Assembly (NCBI GenBank): GCA_026315105.1
Contig: CM048745.1
Coordinates: 760,321,006-760,385,005, forward strand
Reading direction: 5' to 3'
Length of the DNA: 64,000 nucleotides
Origin: Locusta migratoria
Lineage: Eukaryota; Arthropoda; Insecta; Orthoptera; Acrididae
Shown here: positions 1 to 11,487 of the stretch, in pieces
Layout: the number at the start of each line of letters is the position of its first letter
How positions within the stretch are numbered: position 1 is the stretch's first letter
Program-made: the position numbers and the translations under genes
Notes under the pieces: generated by a model
Told to the model about the DNA's origin: nothing
Database searches by the model: none
Seen by the model: the letters and a program-made list of their open reading frames with translations, nothing else

Positions 1-1968
1 CACTGAGGATGGAGCCCTGTGGGACACCGTTCTCTTGAATACGGGGGGAGCTAAAAGATGCCCCAACCCTCACTCGGCACTAGCGGTGGGAGAGGAAATT
101 GCGAATAAAAATAGGAAGAGCGCCACATAAGCCCCAGTCACGCAGAGTCGTCAAAATATGGTGGCGCCAGGTGGTGTCATACGCCTTTCGAGGTCGAAAA
201 ATACAGCAACCAAATGCTCACGCCTAACAAACGCCGTGCGAATGGCCGACTCCAGTGACACAAGGTTGTCAATGGTAGAACGGCCCTGGTGAAAGCCCCC
301 CTGTTGTGGAGCAAGGAGTCCACACTCTTCAAGGATCCACAGAAGCCGCTGACTCACCATACGTTCGAAGAGCTTGCAGAGAACGTTGGTGAGGCTGATC
401 AGACGGTAACTGTCAGCCACCTGGGGATCTGCACCAGGTTTCAGCACCGGGATAATAGTGCTTTCCCGCCATTGCGACGGGAAAGTGCCCTCTGCCCATA
501 GATGGTTGAACAGGGCGAGAATGCAGAGTTGAAACTCTGGTGAAAGGTGTCGGAGGAATTGGCCGTGAATCCTATCTGGTCCTGGACTAGTATCAGGACA
601 CGCAGCGAGGGCAGTTCGGAACTCCCACTCACTAAACGGGTCGTTGTATATTTCCCGACGACGAGTGCGGAAGGATAACTGTTTCCGCTCGGCCCGCTCT
701 TTGAGGGAGCGGAAGTCGGCACTATACGTTGCAGTCGCAGAGCATCGTGCGTAGTAATCTGCCATATGCTCGGCGATAGCTGTCGGGAGCGTGCAGAGCA
801 CACCCTGCATGGTGAGGGATTGGATTCCTGTCGGCGGGCGGTATCCAAAGACGCGTCGGACTTGGGTCCATACCTGAGTCAGGGAGGTGCGGGAGCCGAT
901 AGTGGCTACATACCGCTCCCAGGAATCCTGCTTGCTCTGCTGTATGAGTCCTCGAGCACGCACACGGAGCCGTTTAAAAGCGACCAAATTCTCCACGGAA
1001 GGGTGGCGTCGATGGCGCTGGAGAGCCCGCCGACGTTCCCAGATAGCCTCAGCAATATACCGTGTCCACCAAGGCACGGACCTACGCCTAGTGAAACCGG
1101 TGGTTTGTGGAACTGCTACCTCAGCGGCCATGACAATACTATCAGTCACCTGCTGGACTGCATTGTCAATATCATCTGGCAGTGGTGCAGCGGTGACAGC
1201 AGTTAAGCATAAACAGGCCAGTCAGCCCTACGGAGGCACCAATGAGCAAGCAGTCTGCAGCTTGGTACCGCAGGAGCGACACAAAGATTGGGAAGTGGTC
1301 GCTGCCACACAGGTCCTCATGCACATGCCAACCGAGGTGTGGTCGAAGGCTGGGGCTGCAGACGGAGAGGTCGATCGCTGAATACGTACCCTGTTCCACG
1401 CTAAAATGCGTGGGGACACCTGTATTCAAGAGGCAAAGGTCTAGTTGCGCCAATAATGTCTCAACATCCCTACCGTGGCCTGGATTCCGCCCCACAAACG
1501 GTTGTGGGCGTTGAAGTCCCCCAATAGGAGGAATGGTGGGGGAATTTGGGAGACCAGAGCAGTAACGTTTTTGAGAGACATGGCCTCATCCGGAGGAAGG
1601 TACAAGCTGCAGACAGTTAATTCCTGCGTTGCCCGGATTCTAACAGCCACTGCCTCAAGAGTGGTGTTGAGTGGCACCGGGGCACTGGGTACAGTGTCCA
1701 GGACGTACAGACAGACACCACAAGACACTCTGTCATATATGGGCCTGTTACAGTAATAGCCCCGATAACCACGAAGGGCAGGGGTCCGCTGTGCTGGAAA
1801 CCATGTTTCCTGTAGGGCGATAGAAAGTGCAGGGTAGCGCCACATTAATTGTCGCAGCTTGGCCAGGTGATTAAAGAAGCCGCCGCAATTCCACTGGAGA
1901 ATAACTCTTTCTCCTCGCTGTAAGGCCATAAATAAAAGAAAGAAAAGAAGATCATTCCATAGGAACAT
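1..1968 (-). pseudogene. LINE-A copy 1 ORF2 (endonuclease-reverse transcriptase), partial
   Basis: This is the pol protein of the LINE. It nicks target DNA and primes reverse transcription at the nick. The N-terminal endonuclease (about 1172-1968) shows LQWNCGG, the catalytic QETW and GDFNAHNRLWGG, then IDLSVCSPSL and GSDHFPI. The linker and RT fingers (151-1149) contain VPWWT, WERYVA, SPGPDRIHGQFL, LKPGADPQVADSYR and LVSLESAIRTAF. A one-base deletion near 193 relative to copy 2 destroys the FDLRKAYDTTW motif. Eight extra bases near 1935-1945 move the ATGA start out of frame. The palm YADD-type motif and everything downstream lie outside the window. Confidence 0.9.
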
Positions 1969-3476
1969 CTGCCGCTTTTTGGTCAGGATCTACAGAATCT
2001 AAGACCATAGGTGATTCTGGATGTGCAGAGCTCCTATGTTCAGGCGAATCAAGACGTGCGAGATCCTCAGTGGTGGCAAGGATCTCGACTTCATCCTCTG
2101 AAGCAGAGGATGTGAGTGTGGGTGGCTTGGAAGCCACCAAAGAATCCTTTTTCTTTCTTTCTTTCTTTCTTTCTTTCTTTTTAGCCTCTCGCTGGCCCTT
2201 GGGTGTTAAGGGCCATCGAGGCTTCTCAACAAGGGCTGTAGGTGCCGACGAAGAGGTGGAGGCCCCTCGATCAGCAGCTGCAGAATCCCTCAGCCACTTG
2301 CTGGGATCCACTTTCCCATGAAGAGAAGCCTCGGGAGGGAGTGTCCCGTGAGACCCCTTCCAGGCAAGAGCAGCCGGAGAAGGCTGTTTCTCCGGTGGTG
2401 GGGTGGGGACCAATGTCCCCCATAACGGTTTGTCTGTTGCTCCCAACATGAAACGTGTGGGTGCAACTGAAGGAGTAGCACCCCCAACTGTTAAGGGGGC
2501 AGGTGCAGTGGTTTGGGCCTGGGGGCCCGCTGGCATTTGTGGTACAGATGGTCAGGAGATCGATGAAGCTACAGAGGCATATGAGGTTGTCCTGGTCACA
2601 GGGTGGAGCCTTGTATACTTACGTCTGGCCTCTGCGTATGTCAGCCGGTCCAGGGTCTTGTACTCCATGATCGTGCGCTTTTTGTGGAGTACAGAACAGT
2701 CGGGTGAACAAGGAGGATGCTGCTGATTGCAATTGACGCACACTGGAGGTGGGGTACAGGAGGCGTCTGGATGGGATGCACGCCCTCACTCCTGAATTTT
2801 TGGATTGGCATCCTATCAGGAGGACATATGACCAAACCTTCAGCACTTGAAGCAGCGCATAGAGAAAGGAACGTAGGGCTTTACGTCGATCCGGTAGACC
2901 ATCACCTTGACTTTCTCAGGCAATGAATTGCCTTCAAAAGCCAAGATGAAGGCACCGGTGGCAACCCTGTTGTCTTTCGGACCCCTATAGATGCGCCGGA
3001 TGAAATGCACACGTCGCCGCTCCAAATTAGCTCGTAATTCGTCGTCTGGTTTCAACAGGAGATCCCTGTGGAAGATGATACCCTGGACCATATTTAATCT
3101 GTTATGTGGCGTGATGCTAACGGAAACATCACCCAGCTTGTCACAGGCTAGCAAAGCGCGTGACTGGGCTGGGGATGACGTCGTTATTAAAACGAATCCA
3201 GACCTCATCTTGGATAATCCATCGACCTCTTCATATTTGTCTTCCAAATGTTCCAAAAAGAACATTGGCTTTGTGGACATGAAAGATTCCCCATCTGTAC
3301 GGCTGCACACTAAATACTTAAGGGCGTAAGCCTCACCTTGAGTTTTGGCCCTACGTTCCTCCCACGGAAAGGGAAGGAAACGTTTGGGGGTCATACTGTT
3401 CAGCGTTGTAGTCGCCTCGACCTCGCTTAGAGACGACGGTTGTACGTCCGCCAACGTTTCGTGGTCTTTTCGTGGT
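1952..3476 (-). pseudogene. LINE-A copy 1 ORF1 (gag-like, zinc knuckles), degenerate
   Basis: This encodes the nucleic-acid-binding gag-like protein that packages LINE RNA. The N-terminal domain is recognisable at about 2840-3460. The CCHC knuckle region near 2700-2840 is disrupted; CVNCNQQHPPCSPDC is still readable around 2700-2740. A charged, low-complexity C-terminal part (1952-2536) ends in DVPME and a TGA stop. The start codon used by copy 2 is ACG here, and frame changes occur near 2840 and 2540. A lysine-rich stretch (about 2145-2182 on the plus strand) has grown into a GAAA microsatellite. The stop overlaps the ORF2 start region as ATGA. It is a clear homologue of the better-preserved ORF at 38402-39903. 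Confidence 0.88.
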
Positions 3477-3870
3477 GTTCCACGAGCAGCTAGGGAAATA
3501 AGGGTCCACCAAGACAGAGCCTCGCTTTCCTGGGTAAGCCTTATACAACTGAGGTTCGGCAGGTTCCTCAGAGGTTGCTCACTAGCGGCTGTTCAACATC
3601 AACAGCCATGCATCTCCTCGGCACGTAGCACACGTTGAGACTGAGGTTTTTTTTATAGAGGTTTGTACCGTCTTCGCGACTCGGGCGATTAAGCTAAGAT
3701 CCCCGGGCTCTGAAACGTACAACGTTCCACCGTCGCGGCGAACGATGGTCGCTCAGGCAGGCACAGAGCTTATGGTGTAGCGGACTGTTGGCGTGACACA
3801 GCCCACGGCTCAGGACCACGGGTTCGACAAGCCCGTACTCAACAAATTAATGCTGAGCGCCTGAGGGGAC

Positions 3871-4039
3871 GCTGTTATTGAAATGACACCATCAACCCCC
3901 CACGTTACAGATGAAATAGCGCGCAATGAAGCTAGAAAAGTCATTTCCAAAGAATACAATGGTATACTGTCTGGTTATTCACGATGCTGTTTCTGAAATG
4001 ATACCATCAACTTCCTACGTTACACGGATGGAATAGTGC
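3871..4039 (+). repeat. Diverged tandem pair, period about 115 bp
   Basis: Two related blocks, 3871-3922 and 3986-4039, share GCTGTT..TGAAATGA, ACCATCAAC and ACGTTACA in order. They lie immediately outside the 5' end of LINE-A copy 1. I do not recognise the family. Nothing coding is seen from 3869 to 4270. Confidence 0.55.
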
Positions 4040-4272
4040 ATGAAAAGAGGAAACAAGTACAAAGTCATATCTGATTGGCAAGGATTCTGCCTCGAAAATA
4101 TTCAATTTATTCCAAAGGATGTTGCCTTTAGGATATTGAGGAACGAGAGCAAAATATAAAATTACTACATAAGTGGTGGATTCATATTTGATACGAATAA
4201 TAATAATGTATCTTTTTAATCAATATTTTTCTGTTATTAATATTTCCACCTTCCACTACTATATATAAGTAA

Positions 4273-5207
4273 TTGTGTCATACAGCCATGAATCCCGCAA
4301 TAGGTGAAGAACTACATCGTCCAGTATGCAAAACTTATCCCAGGAGAAGCATCATCGTGAAAGGAATCGTTGATTTACATCAAGCTGATTTAATTATCTC
4401 ATTGCACAAATACAATTCATGGTATAAATGTTTACTAGCAATCATTGATGTCTATTCTAAATACGTTGGGTTGCTCCTCTGAAGACCAAATCATGTGACG
4501 AGGTCACTAATGCACCCAGAAAAATATATATGAGGAGTGTAAGGATACCAAAAAAATTGGCAAACTGACTTGGGTAAGGAATTTTACAATAGAAATTTTA
4601 AGAAATGGATGCAGAAATGTAAGGTTAACCACTACTCAACATACTCTCTAATGAAAGCTTGTTTGGTCGAACGATTCAATAGAACTCATAAAGGCATGTT
4701 GTTTAAACGTTTCACGGCAAAGGGTTTCTACAAATGGATTGATGGAGTGCAAGATCTCGTAAGGCAATACAACAATACGAAAAATATACGAAAACCATAA
4801 AAATGAAACCAGTTGATGTAAAGGACAATCGTCTTTTATCTACAGTATACAGCAAATCAAAATGGTGGATCCACAAAAACCCCAGCTGAAAATCGGTGGT
4901 TATGTTCGCATTAGCAAACACAAGTCTGTTTTCGAATAAGGATTAACACCAAATTGGTTTACAGAAATATTTAAAATTTTGGATGTGCGGGAGACGAATC
5001 CACGAACATACTTTCTCAAGAATTACCTGTCACGACCCGTTGCAGAAGGTTTCTGTGCGAAGAGCTACAAAAGACGAAATATCCTGCACCATACTTAGTC
5101 GAAAAACTCATTAGAAAAAAGAAAAATAAGGGTTTAGTGAAATGGCTTGGATTTGACAGCACTCATAATTCGTGGATTGCAACTCATGAAGAAGTTCATA
5201 CGATGTA
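4273..5207 (+). pseudogene. Polinton/Maverick-type integrase, degenerate
   Basis: This is the remains of a retroviral-type DDE integrase of the kind carried by Polinton/Maverick elements and related adintoviruses. In shifting plus-strand frames I see an N-terminal stretch with the first catalytic Asp (DLHQADL, about 4370), YKCLLAIIDVYSKYV (about 4420-4465), QTDLGKEFYN with the second Asp (about 4560-4590), HYSTYS, and CLVERFNRTHKG with the catalytic Glu (about 4660-4695). A chromodomain-like tail, LVKWLGFD...HNSW, follows at about 5133-5175. Several stops and frameshifts separate these blocks, so it is not functional. No other Polinton gene (pPolB, ATPase, protease, capsid) was recognised nearby and no terminal repeats were seen. 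Confidence 0.82.
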
Positions 5208-5370
5208 GGTTGGTCCTCCAGAAAATTGAAAGTCTTGCTGTAAAAATGCGTGAGTGACGACTCAAATATTTTGCGCCACAGCTCATGAGCACTGCCTTTC
5301 ATTGACGCATGTCTATGTCCGAACCGCCTCCCAATACTCAAAGACAAATTGATATTTCTTAATCTTCTCC

Positions 5371-5376
<6 letters not shown>

Positions 5377-5412
<36 letters not shown>
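5377..5412 (-). repeat. Homopolymer T tract (poly-A on the minus strand)
   Basis: An uninterrupted run of about 36 T. It could be the poly-A tail of a minus-strand retroposed sequence occupying 5413 onward, but I found no target-site duplication. Confidence 0.7.
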
Positions 5413-5415
<3 letters not shown>

Positions 5416-7254
5416 GTTATCTCGCTCATGCTGTAGAGCGCTGTAGCGAAGCGGAAAACATGTGGAGTGCTTATGACAGTCAGGACAGATGCCTGTGCAA
5501 CATGATGCGCTGTTATCAGGTGACGGCGAGCCAGATCCATACACTTTTGCATTGCGCATTTCGCTGCCACGATCTCCAGCCTTTGGGAGCCAGGTTCACT
5601 ATCTGTCTGGAGGTTGGAGCACTCTCATATCTTTCAGGCTTATTTGGAAAAGTGTACCTCACGAAGATACCTAGAAAGTTGGGTATTTCAAGTTTCCTAG
5701 CATAGCGTTCTTAGTCGATGTTTGTAAGTAATCTTTTCGGAAGACTCTTTAATGAGAACTTTTTTCTTCTTCCCCACATTTAGCCGGAATGGTTCTAAAT
5801 ACAGCCCCTTGCCTGTTTTTGCGAAGCGCTATGGCCTCCATCCTGGCTCCAATTACAGCATAGGAAAACATGTGTTTCTTCAGCTCCTGTCGTGTATGCG
5901 TGTATGTTACATTTTAGAACTCTCCAGATGTTCCGGCTGCTGAGAGAAGTGACACTAACAGAACAGACTGTGGCACGTTTGCGAGATGGGATGACGGTTT
6001 CGCCAGGGAAAGCGCAAAGGCTGATGCAAAGCAGCAACTGTCAGCTAACAAGAGGATTGGCCACGGATAGCAGCAATGAGAAGTGAACATTCTTGCTGCT
6101 GTTGCCATCGTCAGAGGAGCACGGAGATATATCCGTTACATTTCTTTCTTTTGTTTATTCAGTAATCTCTGTCGGTTTTATTACTACGGTCGAGAAGCTT
6201 CTCAGTTCTCTTGCAGTGACAAAAGAAGGCTCATTTAAATCTACAACAGCTGGCTTAAGACAAAAAGAGGCAAGTTTTCTTTGTTTTCCGCTTCTCTGGG
6301 GCAAGAGAATTAAATTTTCTTTCATCGTCCATCCAGCATCAAAAGAAACGCCTGTCTTTATACGAATTATGTAATTTCTTACGGCATGAAATTACGCCGA
6401 TTATTCAACTTTGTTGTTAGGACTAAAGGAGCTCTATGACTTAAATGTGTGCTGTCTTTGTAGCTAAAATGAAGCGCACAATTTTATGTAATATAAAAAA
6501 CCCGTGTCACGATATTTGTCCACGATGAACTCTGAAAATAACCGGCTGATATTAGTGAAATTTTGCATAGTGTGTATGATATGATCCAAGTCAAAAGATA
6601 CGTTGGTCTTCATCTCAATTAATAACCTCAACACAACTTTTATCCAAAATTAAATGTATTCATCTAGATTGGGTACGTAACCAATAATCGGCTTTGTTCT
6701 TCAGCTTTACATCTGTGTTAGTGGGAAAGTTTTTATTTGGAGAGCGAACGGTGATTGGTGCCAAGGTCGCTGGAATCACTTATCTTTTCACTACGAGTTT
6801 TAACCTGGCCTTCACCTCTTAACGATCTAAGGATTCTCCAGAAACGACACGTCGTTTTGATTCTGCGTTAAACTGTAAGTTCATTATTGTCCACGACGGA
6901 AGACTGTCTTTCCTCTGGGATGTGTTAAGCCCGAAGTGGACTTCAGTCGAAAGACTTCCATGAGGTCCCGAGCCCCACGAATTTGTTATATTCGATTTAG
7001 GACGTTTCCTCGATGCTAATACTCGTTTTGCTTGACTATTTTTTCCAAAAAATTTCGTAACGCGCTTTTTTTCAATTTTTCGTGTGTTTCATTGTATTCT
7101 AATTTTGCTGTGTGTTATCGGCAAATGTAAAGATCAATTACTGAGGTTTAAGCTTACTGGAAGTCAGAAGTGGCTTCATCACCTATAATAATATTTTTGT
7201 TTTAATTTTTTCACCTTAGCCGAGGGATGGTCTAGAAAAAATAGGGAAAAATCA
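5413..7254. other. No gene recognised
   Basis: Mixed-composition sequence whose open frames are short (under 120 codons) and lack recognisable motifs. I see no transposon protein, tRNA-like box or clear repeat structure here. Confidence 0.5.
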
Positions 7255-7810
7255 CAGGACCCACTAACAAATCTGTAAATTCCATGTTGGTAGTTTTGTA
7301 AAACGGGCATCGCCACTTCGGATTAGATTCGTATTTTATACGCAGCCTTGCCGTTAATTTGACTACCATAAAATTTGCACAATTCAGTATAAGAAAAGAG
7401 GAACGGCACTGTCTACATAACAATTCGCACGGTTCATGGCACATGTTACTTTCCAACAAATTTCGACTCCAATCTACCGCTTATTCCTATCTTGATGATG
7501 TTTGCACTTTTGACAAGAGAAACACTGCTGTCTACATAAGATGGCATACTCCAGAATATGACACCGTTTGAGTGATCGCCGTGAATTTGGCAGGTGGTGT
7601 AATTGTTCATAAACGAGAAAGGGAGGGAATGAACAGAGAGAGGGTACAGCAGGAAATTGGAAGAGAGCGAGGGAGGATAGATGGGGCTACGAGGAGGAGG
7701 ACGTACAAGTAGGTAGATAGGAGGAAACAGGAGATGGGCAGAGAGAACATTGTGGAGTATATGGAGTAACCGAATACTGGAATAAAAAAAGTCAATAAAG
7801 AGAGAGGCCT
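7255..7810 (+). repeat. Helitron-like dispersed repeat fragment
   Basis: It contains CACTGTCTACATAACAATT and a following TTTCGACTCC segment at about 7410-7475, which recurs at 44.46, 46.31 and 46.86 kb. A purine-rich GAGAGGGA-type tract follows at 7610-7760, as in the other Helitron-like copies just before their 3' hairpin. No terminal hairpin is seen here, so this copy is incomplete. Confidence 0.45.
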
Positions 7811-8643
7811 AGAAGGGCAAAGAGGTAAGAAACAGGCATAGAGATTGGCGAAGTGATGAGCTGAGAGATCAAGGAAGGATTGTACGTACTATATTCAATT
7901 CTGATGTATATTTACCAACTACGCTGCATTGTGGGGATGGGTAGTATATTAAATAGGGGCAATGCTACTTTTTAATTCTTGCCCCATTTTTATATTCTGA
8001 ACAATCTTCTTGACGCTCGGTAGCGGAAGTTTTGTTCTCTAATAAAGTCGCAATACAGTCGTAAGGAGTCAGGTTATCCTTACATTGCTTTCCGACATAT
8101 CTCGACCCTGAAATGAATAGTACTAATCGAGACGATTAATTAGAGACCTCACTCAATGGAGGTAAGAATGTTATAAACAGACATTACAAATTAATTTCAA
8201 GTACGCGGAGTCATGTCACAATTAGCGACTAAACAAATACGAGGTTGGGGCATATTACACAACAGGGCGCACGGCTGAATTTTTCATGGTACGAAGAGAG
8301 CAGGCCGTGACACAATTTTACCACAGAGCGGCGAACTCCAGCCGACTTGACAAAAAAAAAAAAAAAAAAAAAAAAATAAATAAATAAATAAAAAAGCCAG
8401 CGCGGCAATGACGTGGCAGGAAGTGGTAGGACACGTAGAAAATGTTCTACGCAGTCTGATGACACTTTTCAAGCAGGTGACGCCACACTCTGGGCATACG
8501 CCTTGTGCAGATGAGACACGCCTTCTCATTGGCCGGACAGTTCCGGTACGTCTTTGTAAGAAGCCACCTGATTGGTTCAGCAAAAATAGACGCGCACCCT
8601 GGCGGATATACACTGCGAGAAGGCTGGAATGAGTCTCACTCTG
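7811..8643. other. No gene; contains a poly-A / (TAAA)n tract
   Basis: About 25 A residues at 8352-8376 are followed by (TAAA)n to about 8396. This could be the 3' tail of a plus-strand retroposed sequence, although nothing upstream is recognisable. The rest shows no supported feature. Confidence 0.5.
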
Positions 8644-8836
8644 CCGGCCACTGTGGCCGAGGGGACTGAGGCGCTCCAGTCACGGTCTGCACGGTCACTA
8701 CGGTCGGGGGGTTCGAATCTCCCCTCGGGCATGGATATTTGTGCCGTCCTTAGTCTAATGAGTTCATAAGTAGTTTAAGTTTAGGGACTGATGACCACGT
8801 AGTTAAGTCCCATCAGCTTTACAAACATTTGAACAT
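8644..8836 (+). mobile_element. tRNA-derived SINE (family 1)
   Basis: The head starts GCCGGCCACTGTGGCCGAGG (pol III A-box region) and has GGGTTCGAATC as B box. The body reads GGCATGGATATTTGTGCCGT, and the 3' part contains AGGGACTGATGACC and AAGTCCCATCAGC. A 12-bp target-site duplication AGTCTCACTCTG flanks it at 8632-8643 and 8837-8848. Confidence 0.95.
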
Positions 8837-8998
8837 AGTCTCACTCTGGTGCGAGCCACCTTGGTGCGAACACTTTGACATGGGCTCCTGACAGTTGCGG
8901 TCGGAGCAACTGTGTGGTGTATAGAGCGACTTACACTGTATCTCCAGTGGGAGGACATTGTGCGGTTGACGTTGTTCCTAGTGTTTTCTATCGAGATA

Positions 8999-9194
8999 AA
9001 TCAAATGTTTGTAGAACTTATGGGACTTAACTACGGTGTCATCAGTCCCTAAGCTTACAAACTACTTATTAACTAGCTAAGACTAAGGACGGCACAAATA
9101 TCCATGCCCGAAGGGGGATTCGAACCCCCGACCGTAGTGGACGTGCAGACCGCGACTGAAGCGCCTCAGTCCCCTCGGCCACCGCGGCCGGCCG
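8999..9194 (-). mobile_element. tRNA-derived SINE (family 1)
   Basis: This is the same family as 8644-8836 in the opposite orientation, giving a head-out inverted pair with about 160 bases between them. The B box (GATTCGAACCCCC on the plus strand) and the AAGTCCCATAAG-type end are intact. Target-site duplication ATCGAGATA is at 8990-8998 and 9195-9203. Confidence 0.95.
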
Positions 9195-9203
9195 ATCGAG
9201 ATA

Positions 9204-10689
9204 CTTCTTATCCGATCGGGAACTATCACAGAGAGATTAGTTAACGCCTGTTGGCGCATTTTGTGAGCGGCACGATGGTGGGTCGTAATACGACGTACCA
9301 AGCCGAGATAGACAGATTAGGGGCCGCCTTGACTTAATCGAGTTGTAGGTAAAGTTGAATCAACCTCAGTCGATTAAGAATATAAAAAATATAGCTTGAG
9401 TACAACGGACGCAGCCGACGGCGCAGTAAAAGGTATTGTGAGCAGCATGCTTAGGCGAATTTCCTTCCCGCCCCTGACATTACAGATAACTCTGCATTTT
9501 GTGTATATTCCAATAAGCGCGGTGTTCAGTTATTCTAAGTAATCTCATTGCTTGGAAAACCTAATTTGTGATCCTGTTTTCCCTTATTTCTATCCAGTGC
9601 TATTAATTCTTGAAATCATTTTTGAATACAATATAATTTTTATATTTAATGTTCTTATTGACATTTCAATTTAACCTCGTGGAAACAATAAACCACAATA
9701 ACGTTCATTGTGCGTCAATATTTCATTGTACTTGATAGGTCACTTTCGTACCCTGACTGACCCTATTAGTTACATCTGTGTGATGGGTTTAAGAAACCTT
9801 ACAAGAGATGGAAAACAAGAGCAGCAAGAGCAGCCGCAGCTTGACAAACTAACTTCAACTTCGCTGAGAATACGCCGCCGCTTTGCAAACCATCTTTCTG
9901 TATTATCCAGTTCCTTGCTGGTGGTGTCTTCTTTACAGGAGCCTAGGGTACATTATAGGTCAGATTATCCACTTATCCATTTCACAGGTGGAGGACAGAT
10001 AGCCCACAGCAAAGGAGACCGTGTTAGAAAGTTTCCTACATAAGCGTACACAAGGAGAATGGGAAGAAGGGTGATACATGTTTACGCCGAAATGGCGAGC
10101 TAGAAAGCGTTGAATGTTGACCCATACCTCCTAATTTGCGTAGCTTCTTTCTCACGGGAGCTCTGAAAGGCATCGTCTCTGTTACGAAGGAATATTCGCT
10201 TGTTGACACGAGACATGCGATTGTCATCCCTGTGAATCTTCCAATGGCAACCATAACATATGAGTGATGACCTGTTCGGAAGCATTGCACGCGCTGCATT
10301 GCTACGATAGAAGACAATCATTGAAAACAATAAAACATAATCTGTTATCCAGAAGCTTTCAACTAAAACATTTACCCAAGAGTGTAAAAACCTTTGTGGC
10401 CTCTATGAATGCTGTATGTCCTAAAATGAAGTACATACTAGTCTGTAACTTTTCTGCTGTTTCAAAATTACTCCCCTTTTAATTTGAACGAGCAACGTTA
10501 CTCAGTATACCACTTAAACCGTAGTTGTTTGCCAAAATGACTTCGTACGATGAAACGTTGCTCACTCTGTGACGAGCAATTACAATAGAGCTTGCAGTGA
10601 CGGAAAATGCAAATAAACGCCTGTTTCACGCATATATAAATATTTGCGGAAATAGATTATTCCGCCTGCTTTCATTTTGTATTATTATG
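9204..10689. other. No gene recognised
   Basis: AT-leaning sequence. The longest open frames (about 110 codons at 9708-10043) carry no motif I recognise. No repeat termini seen. Confidence 0.5.
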
Positions 10690-10960
10690 TGGAGAGCTGG
10701 GAGCAAGTTATGAATTTTACGCTAATTGATCATGAAGTGTGTAGTTAAATTACATGGAGGCCAATTCCAGCCATACGGCTCGACTGTTTTACAAATGAGC
10801 ATCCGTGGAGGGCCCGCAATTGGCTGATTGAGTGCCTGTGTTATGGACTCCAGGCAACGATATTCGTTGCATATCCATGCAGTCTGCGTTATTGCCTCTC
10901 AATTCCATTAATTTTTACACTCGAGTGCGTGCGGCAAAGTAGAAATACCTGCGATTCAGA
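10690..10960. other. Candidate unique, possibly conserved non-coding block
   Basis: This stretch has balanced composition, no stutter and no resemblance to any other part of the window. It includes GCAATTGGCTGATTGAGTGC, CCAGGCAACGATA (RFX-like half-site) and TTGCATATCCATGCAG (POU-like). This is only a composition-based suspicion of regulatory DNA. Confidence 0.2.
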
Positions 10961-11487
10961 TGAGTACCATTATAATATCCATTAGGTTGAGATATTCTGT
11001 CTTGTTGCAGAACGTCTTCCTAATGTCAACAACGCTTTCAAGGTATTAATATTTGAGCATGCCAACAAATAAATAGGTGCAGCTTTACATTTGCAGTTGC
11101 AGCCACAAAGGCATTAAAGTAACTTTAAAAACCCTGCCGAAAAGTTATGTTTTATCACTCTTTACACTAAAGCATCGTATTCGAAAATTATAAACGATCT
11201 CTTGAAAGTTAGAAGAGATGTACGTTCGCAAGAATGATTATTTTTAAAAACCACACGCCTCAGTGATTAGAATTAGAATGTGGACAGTATTATAAAATCA
11301 GGGATACCCTAAGGACACAGGTAATGAAAAGCCCGAAAGAAGAGACTAAAGTAATCACAAATACAGGCAATTCTAAAACAGAAAGAATAATAAATCGAGG
11401 TGCCCTACAGGGTTCTGGCATGTTGCTAACTGTTTTAAACGTCTACATTGGCGACGTCATTAGAAATTGGAATTCCATGAAGATATA

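Larger units (their letters stand above)
1..3868 (-). mobile_element. I-like LINE (LINE-A) copy 1, running off the left edge
   Basis: This is a non-LTR retrotransposon read on the minus strand. Its 5' end is at 3868 (CCCCTCAG), followed by a leader of about 390 bases, a gag-like ORF1 and an endonuclease-reverse transcriptase ORF2 cut by the window edge. It aligns collinearly with the copy at 35.8-40.3 kb: window base 1 corresponds to about 36470. RNase H-bearing relatives of the same type lie elsewhere in the window, so I place it in the I-like group; the exact clade is an inference. The copy is dead, with a lost gag start codon, several frameshifts and a one-base deletion near 193 in the RT. 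Confidence 0.9.

Noticed and set aside
5413..5705. Processed pseudogene suggested by the adjacent 36-base poly-T
   Set aside because: I could not recognise a parent gene or find a target-site duplication, so only the homopolymer is reported.
8644..8836. Possible true tRNA gene, because of a good B box and A-box-like head
   Set aside because: The cloverleaf is not complete, the unit continues into a non-tRNA body and is flanked by a target-site duplication; several near-identical copies exist in the window. It is a SINE.
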